Source: Candidatus Cloacimonadota bacterium
GTDB lineage: Bacteria; Cloacimonadota; Cloacimonadia; Cloacimonadales; Cloacimonadaceae
DNA: 49,684 nt
Assembly (NCBI GenBank): GCA_028681035.1
Contig: JAQUJJ010000006.1
Span: 1 to 49,684 of the forward strand
Direction of reading: 5' to 3'
The translations under genes and the position numbers were made by a program. Positions 44,060 to 49,684 of the stretch are shown one piece after another (position 1 is the stretch's first letter; each line of letters opens with the position of its first letter). Under the pieces are notes generated by a model that searched no databases, had not been told where the DNA came from, and was given only the letters and a program-made list of their open reading frames with translations.

Positions 44060-44249
44060 CACCATCGGAACTGCAGACGTCTCGTCTGCACTGGAGGAGT
44101 AGGCGTCCCGCCTGCGTAATATGTAAAGCAGACAAGATGCCTGCAAACCTGTACATGCGAGACGCCTATACCTCCTTCTTCTCAAGATACCTGCTGCTTC
44201 CTGGAAATTCAGGCGTCCCGCATGGAGGAACAGCGTCCTGCTCTACCTC
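44060..44249. repeat. Mosaic of short GC-rich palindromes
   Basis: Several near-palindromes follow each other: GCAGACG/CGTCTGC, AGGCG/CGCCT and GCGTCCCGC words, with 'AGGCGTCCCGC' occurring twice. Such words look like degraded intergenic repeats. No gene is seen. Confidence 0.5.
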
Positions 44250-44357
44250 CTTGCTTATCCGCAACCAAGCCGATCGGGATCCGATCGGGATCTCATCGGG
44301 TTACATCCCGATCAAATCCTGTTCAGTAGGTGATCAGAACCGTTTCGGATAAGCAAG
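44250..44357 (-). mobile_element. MITE-like element, family A, copy 2 (108 bp)
   Basis: The ends are CTTGCTTATCCG and CGGATAAGCAAG, a perfect 12-base terminal inverted repeat. The length is exactly that of 18698-18805, and it aligns to that copy's inverse without gaps. The interior again has GATCGGG/CCCGATC words. It directly abuts a group II intron remnant on the right. Confidence 0.85.
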
Positions 44358-44736
44358 ACTGTAGCCGGAGCTTGCCCAAAGCTCCGTCCATAAATACCGT
44401 ATATTAAAAATGTGGTATGAATGGGATAAAATCAGAGAATCCTTTGCAGCTCGGAAGGCAGTATCCGACGGGGACGGCTGGATTAGACGCAGACTGCGCA
44501 GTATCCTAAAGAAAAGGGATAAGCGCAGAGGCATAGCAACCATCCATAATGATAACAGGCGTTACCCCAATCACATCTTTGATAGCTGTGGGTTTTTCTC
44601 ATTCGTCAAAGCCCACAGGGAATTATGTCAGTCTCTTAAATGAGATACCTGTTTTCTGGAGAGCCGTATGCGGGAGAACCGCTTGTCCGGTTCGGAGGGA
44701 GGGGAGCCAGTAATGGAAAACTCCCCTACCCCTATC
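44358..44736 (+). mobile_element. 5'-truncated group II intron remnant
   Basis: Three parts of a group II intron are in order: the C-terminal end of the intron-encoded protein (44410-44643), a domain V hairpin at 44661-44693 (GAGCCG/CGGTTC outer stem, GCGG-GAGAA-CCGC inner stem), and a domain VI-like stem GGGGAG/CTCCCC with the 3' end near CTACCCCTAT (44726-44735). Domains I-IV and most of the reverse transcriptase are missing, so it cannot move on its own. Confidence 0.8.
44410..44643 (+). pseudogene. Group II intron-encoded reverse transcriptase/maturase, C-terminal fragment
   Basis: The frame encodes 77 residues. 'WIRRRLRSILKKRDKRRG' and 'NRRYPNHIFDSCGFFSF' match the conserved C-terminal end of group II intron reverse transcriptase/maturases, after the RT and most of the X domain. 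Those upstream parts are missing, and the first ~15 residues are probably not homologous. It lies directly upstream of a domain V hairpin, the expected arrangement. Confidence 0.78.
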
Positions 44737-44747
44737 AGCGGCTTTAA

Positions 44748-44838
44748 GGACTACAGCGGACATTGGCGAGCAAACCGACGGTGTAGTCCATTTGCCTAAA
44801 AGAAATACCGGTAAAAGCAAAACTACCACCAGGCAAAT
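44748..44838. repeat. Two inverted repeats after the intron remnant
   Basis: GGACTACA (44748-44755) pairs with TGTAGTCC (44782-44789), and ATTTGCCT (44790-44797) pairs with AGGCAAAT (44831-44838). The two hairpins abut. They could be the target-site structure of the intron, since some group II introns insert next to hairpins, or the remains of another element. Confidence 0.45.
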
Positions 44839-44847
44839 CGACTCCAC

Positions 44848-44935
44848 ACTTCATCACTTCATTACTTCATTACTTCATCACTTTATCACCTCATCACCTC
44901 TTCATTTCATCACTTCATCACCCCATCACTTTGTC
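44848..44935. repeat. 8-bp tandem array (acttcatc), 11 units
   Basis: Eleven degenerate 8-base units (acttcatc, acttcatt, acctcatc, accccatc and similar) fill exactly 88 bases. The unit differs from the 8-base array at 1315-1450 but has the same period. TTGACA at 44946-44951 follows it, upstream of the photolyase. Confidence 0.85.
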
Positions 44936-45037
44936 GATATTGTTCTTGACAGCAGCATCTTGTATAACTAATTTGCATAGTAACAGGAAAGCGAATGAGG
45001 CAAAACTATAAAACCTGTTCTTAGGGAGGAACCTAAA

Positions 45038-46465
45038 ATAGAAAATAGTTACGTTCTATACTGGATGCAGGCAGCTCAGAGGGAAGATTACAACTCTGCT
45101 TTGGAGCTGGCGATACGAAAAGCAAATGAGCTTTCTTTGCCTCTTATGGTACTATTTTGTATCGATGATAGGGTTCCGGAAGCTAATCTGCGCCATTATC
45201 ATTTTATGTTGGAAGGTTTATGGGAAGTGGGGCAGAGCTTACAAAAACGCCGTATTCCCCTGCTTTTCGCTTTGGGTGAAACTGAAGATATCCTGGAAGA
45301 GCTTTCCCCAGCTTGTGCAGCAGTAATCTTAGATCAGGGCTATCTGCGCTGGCAGAAACAAACGCGCAGGAATATCCGCAGCAAGCTTAAGAGCAAGCGT
45401 ATCCCCTGCTTGGAAGGGGATACAGAAGTTATTGTGCCAGTGGAGATAGCTTCACCCAAGGAGGAGTATTCTGCGGCTACACTTCGGATAAAACTGCTGA
45501 AGCTACTTCCTGAATATCTGGCTGTGGATGGCTCTACCTCTCAATTAGTGCATGCTGCAACTACCGTCTTACTGCCCAAACCATCGCCAGAGAAGGATTT
45601 CCGCTATTTCACGCAGATGGCAAGTGCGGAAGAGCTTATCGCCTGGGTGAAAACCGGATTTAGTTTGGATGAAAGTGTATCTCCTGTAGCAATGTTCAAG
45701 GGTGGGCACCGCGCAGCTTTAGCTAAGCTGGATGGATTCGTCAGTGAATATCTTCCCCGGTATGACACACTGCATAGCGACCCAGGAACGAACTTCCAGA
45801 GCGACCTAAGCCCCTATCTGCATTTCGGACAGATTTCTCCCCTGCAGATAGCTCACGGGGTTATGGCAGCCGGTGATCTGAAGCCTGTTGAAATACCGGA
45901 TTTGATCAGACATAAAGCGTTATTAACCGGGCTTAAGGCTAATTGTGCCGCGTTTTTGGAGCAATTGATCGTAAGGCGGGAACTCAGCATGAACTTCTGC
46001 CACTATAATCCAGATTATGACAGCTATAACTCCATTCCTTAATGGGCAAGAGAAAGCCTGGAAAAACATAGGATAGACAAACGCCCCTATCTTTACTCAA
46101 ATGCTATCCTGGAAAATGCTGAAACTCATGATCCTTATTGGAATATGGCAGAGCGCGAAATGATGGAAACCGGCAAAATGCATAATTACATGCGCATGTA
46201 TTGGGGAAAAAAGCTCATCGAATGGACTACATATCCTGAAACCGCGTTCTATCTGATGCAATATCTGAACAACCGCTATCAACTGGATGGGCGTGATGCC
46301 AATTCCTTTGCAGGCATAGCCTGGTGTTTCGGAAAGCACGACCGTCCCTGGAAAAACCGTCCTATATTCGGCTCTGTGCGCTATATGAATGCCTCGGGAC
46401 TGCAACGAAAGTTTAACATGGATGCTTATTTAGATAGGATAGATAAAGCCATAAATCCTATGTAA
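45038..46465 (+). pseudogene. Class II deoxyribodipyrimidine photolyase, interrupted
   Basis: The frame reads as a class II photolyase of ~475 residues: 'YVLYWMQAAQREDYNSALE' at the N terminus, 'GGHRAALAKLDGFV' in the middle and 'RMYWGKKLIEWTTYPETA', 'WCFGKHDRPWKNRPIFG' at the C terminus. Two lesions are seen. A TAA at 46040-46042 interrupts a conserved 'P-x-WA' segment ('SYNSIP*WARESLEKHR'), and the frame continues in phase with good family sequence. At the 5' end AGGGAGGA sits seven bases before ATA (45038), where an ATG is expected; the first ATG (45065) lies inside conserved sequence. The gene is probably decaying, or the stop is a sequencing error. Confidence 0.85.
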
Positions 46466-46572
46466 ATGGTGAATATAGCAGGTCATCACAAGGTTATCCT
46501 CTTTGCCTTTTGTGGACACCTGATTATTATGTAACTATCAAGATATTTAGATACAAAGGAAGAGGTTTACTA

Positions 46573-47139
46573 ATGAGTTTATTTACAAAGAAGATGCAGA
46601 AAACAGCAGTTTTGCTGTTCCTGCTTATAGGAGCTACTATTATGTTAGACGCGAAACAAATCTATGACTTTCAGTTAAAAAGCCTTAATGGAAAGGATGT
46701 GAAGCTGGAAGCTTATCGGGGTAAAGCAATTTTAATCGTAAACACTGCCAGTAAATGCGGATACACGAAACAATACGCAGATTTACAGGTTTTGTATGAG
46801 AAGTATGCCAAAGATGGTTTGGTAGTTTTAGGCTTCCCGGCCAATAATTTCCTTCACCAAGAACCCGCTGATAATGCTGCCATTGGTCAATTTTGCCAGC
46901 TCAATTATGGCGTAACCTTCCCGATGTTCGAAAAGATATCAGTGAAGGGCAAGGACATTCACCCGCTGTATAAGTATCTTACCGAGAAATCAACCAACCC
47001 CAAATTCAGTGGCAAGATAACCTGGAACTTTAATAAGTTCCTGATTTCCAGAGACGGGAAGATCATAAACAGATTTTCTACTCCCACCTCTCCCACTGAT
47101 GAAAGTGTAATTGCAGCCATTGAAGCCGCCCTGAAATGA
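46573..47139 (+). CDS. Exported glutathione peroxidase-family protein (Cys type)
   Basis: The product is 188 residues from the ATG at 46573, backed by AAAGGAAGAGG; a frame extension to 46510 has no ribosome site. A signal peptide or anchor (~10-27) precedes the thioredoxin-like GPx domain. Catalytic C62 ('NTASKCGYTKQY') and W151-N152 ('ITWNFNKF') are present; the catalytic Gln position reads Asn in 'FPANNFLHQEP', so the tetrad is atypical. It likely reduces peroxides in the periplasm with thioredoxin-like donors. Its stop overlaps the lipocalin start by four bases. Confidence 0.92.
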   Translation: MSLFTKKMQKTAVLLFLLIGATIMLDAKQIYDFQLKSLNGKDVKLEAYRGKAILIVNTASKCGYTKQYADLQVLYEKYAKDGLVVLGFPANNFLHQEPADNAAIGQFCQLNYGVTFPMFEKISVKGKDIHPLYKYLTEKSTNPKFSGKITWNFNKFLISRDGKIINRFSTPTSPTDESVIAAIEAALK

Positions 47140-47648
47140 TAAGACTCTTGTTGCTGCTGATCGCTTTAAGCCTGCTAATGGGATGCAGTAGAAATTATAA
47201 AACGGTTGAAAGAGTAGAGCTCGATAAGTTTATGGGTAGCTGGTACGTAATCGCCATTCTGCCTAACTTTATGGAAAAGAACGCTGTTAATGGCATTGAA
47301 ACCTACACTCTGCTGGAAGATGGTACCATAGGCGTAACCTACAAATTCCGTAAAGGTGGGGCTGATGGGAAAGAAAAAGTTCTAACCCCGCATGGCAAGG
47401 TTTACAATAAGACAAGCAACGCAGAATGGCGGATGCAACTGCTAAAACCATTCTGGTCTCCCTTCTTAATTGTAGATTTAGCAGAGGATTACCGCTATAC
47501 CGCCATCGGAGTTCCCAACCGCAAATTTGTGTGGATTATGAGCAGAACACCACTGATGTCCGAACCCGATTATGCGGGTGTGATCGCCAAGTTGCAGCAA
47601 GAAGGATACAACACCGCTAAGATAGTAAAAATGCCTCAGGTCTGGTAA
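47136..47648 (+). CDS. Bacterial lipocalin lipoprotein (Blc-like)
   Basis: The product is 170 residues. The signal peptide ends in a lipobox 'LLMGC' with C17. 'LDKFMGSWYVIAILPNFMEKN' carries the lipocalin GxW motif; 'DYRYTAIGVPNRKFVWIMSRTP' and 'EGYNTAKI' are typical for Blc-type proteins. Bacterial lipocalins bind lysophospholipids or fatty acids in the outer membrane, often under stress. Pairing with a GPx suggests a membrane-damage repair unit. Confidence 0.92.
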   Translation: MIRLLLLLIALSLLMGCSRNYKTVERVELDKFMGSWYVIAILPNFMEKNAVNGIETYTLLEDGTIGVTYKFRKGGADGKEKVLTPHGKVYNKTSNAEWRMQLLKPFWSPFLIVDLAEDYRYTAIGVPNRKFVWIMSRTPLMSEPDYAGVIAKLQQEGYNTAKIVKMPQVW

Positions 47649-47652
47649 GCTC

Positions 47653-49431
47653 ATGCAGATAAAGTATTTGGATGGTAAAAGATTCTACCGTGGCCTCGTG
47701 GCAGGTAGCAAAGCTGTAATCGAAAACCAGAATTACTTAAATAAGATCAATGTTTTTCCCGTTGCCGATGCCGATACCGGCATAAATCTCGCCCTCACGA
47801 TGAAAGCCATGATGGACAACAGCCGCATTGGGAAAACCCTGAAAGATACGCTTATATCGGTGGCAGACTCTGCTTTAAGCGGGGCAAGGGGGAATTCGGG
47901 GATAATCTTTGCCCAATATTTGTATGGCCTAAGCTACGAACTTCCCGTTAAGGGAGTGATAGGGGTGAAGCACTTTGCTCAAAGTGCTCAGAAAGCGGTG
48001 CAGCATCTGTATGCGTCACTGATGAATCCCGTGGAAGGAACCATGCTAACCGTGATTCGGGAATGGGCAGAATATCTGGTAGAACAAAGCAATAAAACCA
48101 GCGATTTTCTGCATGTTTTTACAGATTCTTTGGCCATAGCCCGTAAATCCTTACAGGATACACCCGCTAAACTAAAAGTTCTGGCTGATGCGGGCGTAGT
48201 TGATGCAGGTGCATGTGGTTTCGTATATTTTCTGGAAGGGGTGGTAAGCTATATGCACGAAGGTTCTTTGAAGGAAAATATGGCCACTTCGCTGCCCATT
48301 GAAGTGATAAACTTGCATAACAACCATGCCACAGCACCCGATAAATATCGATACTGCAGCGAGGCAATGCTTAGCAAGCTTGCCTGTCCGCTACAAAAGA
48401 TCAAGGGTATTGCCGAAACTTACGGTGATTCAATCATCCTGGCGGGTGGAGAAGCAAAGCTACACCTGCATATTCATACCAATGAACCCGATAAGCTTTT
48501 TGCAGAGCTCTTTGAGCTTGCGCATGTAAGCAATATGAAAGTGGATGATATGCTGCTGCAGTATCAGATTAGCAATGCTCGTAAATACCCTATAGGCTTG
48601 GTAACAGACACAGCAAGTGACCTGCCGCAAGCGATAATAGATGAGTATCAGATAATGCAGATACCCTTTGGGATTACTGTTGGAGATCGGGTTTATCTGG
48701 ATAAATTCACCATTAAGCCAGAGCGATTTTACGGCTTGTTAGATAGCGCAAAAACCCATCCCTTCAGCTCTCAACCATCGCTAAGTTTAGTAAAAAACAC
48801 CATCGATTATGCCTCCAATAACTTCGAAAAAGTAATCGCAGTTCATATCTCGGAAAAACTCAGCGGCGTTTTTAACTCTACTTCGTCTATTGTCGCCAAG
48901 AGCTATGCCTCCCGCATGGGGGTAATCAATTCCCGCCATCTTTCCGTATCGGAAGGGCTTGTAACGCTCAGAATCGCGCGCGCAATTGCAGCGGGGATGA
49001 GTTTTGAAACGATTATGGCAGAAGCTCCCCTCTGGATAGAAAACACCAAAATCCTCACCGATATCAATACCTTGAAATACATGGTGCGCGGAGGAAGAGT
49101 TAAGCCTCTGGCGGGGTTTATGGCTGCGGTGCTGAACTTAAAGCCGATTGTCTCTCTGGATCGCGAAGGCAAAGCGCTTGCCTATGGTAAAAGCTTTAGC
49201 CGCAAGAGTAATATGGCTAAGATTATTGGCATCGTGCGCAAAGATTTGCAGGGTAAAAAGATGTGGGAATATGCCATAGTCCACGCTGAAGCTGAAGAGA
49301 GAGCGCTGCAATATGCAGAATTACTTCAGGAACTTACAGGCAAAAAACCTGCCTACATTATGCCACTATCACCAGTTGTGGGAGTGCATAATGGCATCGG
49401 AACAGTTGGAATAGGAGTGTCTTATGATTAA
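47653..49431 (+). CDS. DhaL (DAK2)-DegV fusion protein
   Basis: The product is 592 residues. Residues ~1-210 are DhaL/DAK2-like ('NVFPVADADTGINLALTMKAM', 'LSGARGNSGIIFAQYL', 'VVDAGACGFVYFLEGV'), a middle segment follows, and ~315-592 are DegV ('IGLVTDTASDLPQAIIDEY', 'SSQPSLSLVK', 'SGVFNSTSSI', 'RGGRVKPLAGFMA'). The split forms FakA and FakB phosphorylate exogenous fatty acids; this fusion may do both in one chain, which is inference. It starts four bases after the lipocalin stop and overlaps the next gene by eight bases. Confidence 0.9.
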   Translation: MQIKYLDGKRFYRGLVAGSKAVIENQNYLNKINVFPVADADTGINLALTMKAMMDNSRIGKTLKDTLISVADSALSGARGNSGIIFAQYLYGLSYELPVKGVIGVKHFAQSAQKAVQHLYASLMNPVEGTMLTVIREWAEYLVEQSNKTSDFLHVFTDSLAIARKSLQDTPAKLKVLADAGVVDAGACGFVYFLEGVVSYMHEGSLKENMATSLPIEVINLHNNHATAPDKYRYCSEAMLSKLACPLQKIKGIAETYGDSIILAGGEAKLHLHIHTNEPDKLFAELFELAHVSNMKVDDMLLQYQISNARKYPIGLVTDTASDLPQAIIDEYQIMQIPFGITVGDRVYLDKFTIKPERFYGLLDSAKTHPFSSQPSLSLVKNTIDYASNNFEKVIAVHISEKLSGVFNSTSSIVAKSYASRMGVINSRHLSVSEGLVTLRIARAIAAGMSFETIMAEAPLWIENTKILTDINTLKYMVRGGRVKPLAGFMAAVLNLKPIVSLDREGKALAYGKSFSRKSNMAKIIGIVRKDLQGKKMWEYAIVHAEAEERALQYAELLQELTGKKPAYIMPLSPVVGVHNGIGTVGIGVSYD

Positions 49432-49684
49432 TTTTAGTGCTATCTATCTTGTCATTGGAGCAGTGTTTTTATATGTAAACCTGCTCTTTATCCTGGCTCT
49501 GTTGGTGAAGAAAAACGACATTATGGATGTTGCTTGGGGACTGGGATTCATCATGATAACAGTGCTGTCCCTATTTTTTGATCCCGGATATCATTGGCGG
49601 AGAATATTGGTGAGCGCATTGGTAACCCTATGGGGTGCCAGGCTGCTGATCTATATTTACCTGCGCAACAAGGGCAAAAACGAA
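49424..49684 (+). CDS. DUF1295-type integral membrane protein (3' partial)
   Basis: The first 87 codons are visible. 'IYLVIGAVFLYVNLLFILALLVKKNDIMDVAWGLGFI' and 'WGARLLIYIYLRNKGK' match the N terminus of DUF1295, a family related to steroid 5-alpha reductases and isoprenylcysteine methyltransferases. The gene runs off the window. Its start overlaps the DhaL-DegV gene. Confidence 0.8.
   Translation, partial: MINFSAIYLVIGAVFLYVNLLFILALLVKKNDIMDVAWGLGFIMITVLSLFFDPGYHWRRILVSALVTLWGARLLIYIYLRNKGKNE

Noticed and set aside
46040..46042. TAA in the photolyase as a recoded sense codon
   Set aside because: All other genes use TAA as a normal stop, including several in the same region, so genome-wide recoding is excluded; no recoding element is visible.

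Overview
The window reads as one contig of a Gram-negative-type bacterium of the FCB group, most likely Candidatus Cloacimonadota or a close relative. This is inferred from several large secreted proteins with Por/type IX-style C-terminal sorting domains (the 'YPNPFNPSTTI' type), outer-membrane barrels of the FadL and PorV/PorQ types, and a gene content typical of anaerobic fermenters (acetate kinase, lipoate ligase, M3 oligopeptidase). No rRNA is present, so the phylum call is an inference.

Layout. 1-725: end of a secreted protein with a sorting domain. 726-1860: gene-free and repeat-rich. 1861-5874 (+): translation operon rplM-rpsI-rpsB-tsf-pyrH-frr, closed by a strong terminator. 5887-9867: a methyltransferase (-), then gerW-like, pepF-like and lplA-like genes (+). 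10377-11339: a DUF523/DUF1722 protein. 11340-17703 (-): a tight cluster for surface-glycan work (hexapeptide acyltransferase, DPM-type glycosyltransferase, Wzx-type flippase, asparagine-synthase-like enzyme, NodB-like deacetylase) with ruvB embedded. 17798-18691 (+): a tyrosine recombinase. 19086-24446 (-): an overlapping run of ackA, hybrid histidine kinase, S4-domain protein and membrane metallopeptidase. 24560-26103 (-): two secreted proteins. 26345-30484 (-): a Dlt-like cassette (adenylation enzyme, carrier protein, MBOAT acyltransferase, SGNH protein). 30686-30862: two tRNA-Val genes. 30928-32977 (-): FadL-like porin and a pentapeptide-repeat protein. 33370-33972 (+): a sorting-domain protein without signal peptide. 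33975-42621 (-): small membrane protein, giant subtilase, PorV/PorQ-like barrel and an M6-like protease homologue with an altered active site. 42824-43608 (-): efp and a small Cys-rich protein. 43609-45037: gene-free mosaic of tandem repeats, a MITE-like element and a group II intron remnant. 45038-46465 (+): class II photolyase broken by an in-frame stop and apparently lacking a normal start. 46573-end (+): exported glutathione peroxidase, lipocalin lipoprotein, DhaL-DegV fusion and the start of a DUF1295 gene.

How the parts fit. The glycan cluster and the Dlt-like cassette both modify the cell envelope. The sorting-domain proteins and the PorV/PorQ-like barrel belong to a type IX-like export route. 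The translation genes are ordinary.

The most unusual signal is in the intergenic DNA. There are three families of short palindromic or MITE-like elements, each with two copies in this window. In two families the copies are inverted relative to each other, one family shows compensatory stem changes, and all three families carry an end beginning CTTGCT. The other points worth a second look are the Dlt-like cassette in a Gram-negative-type genome, the predicted inactive M6 homologue, and the decaying photolyase.
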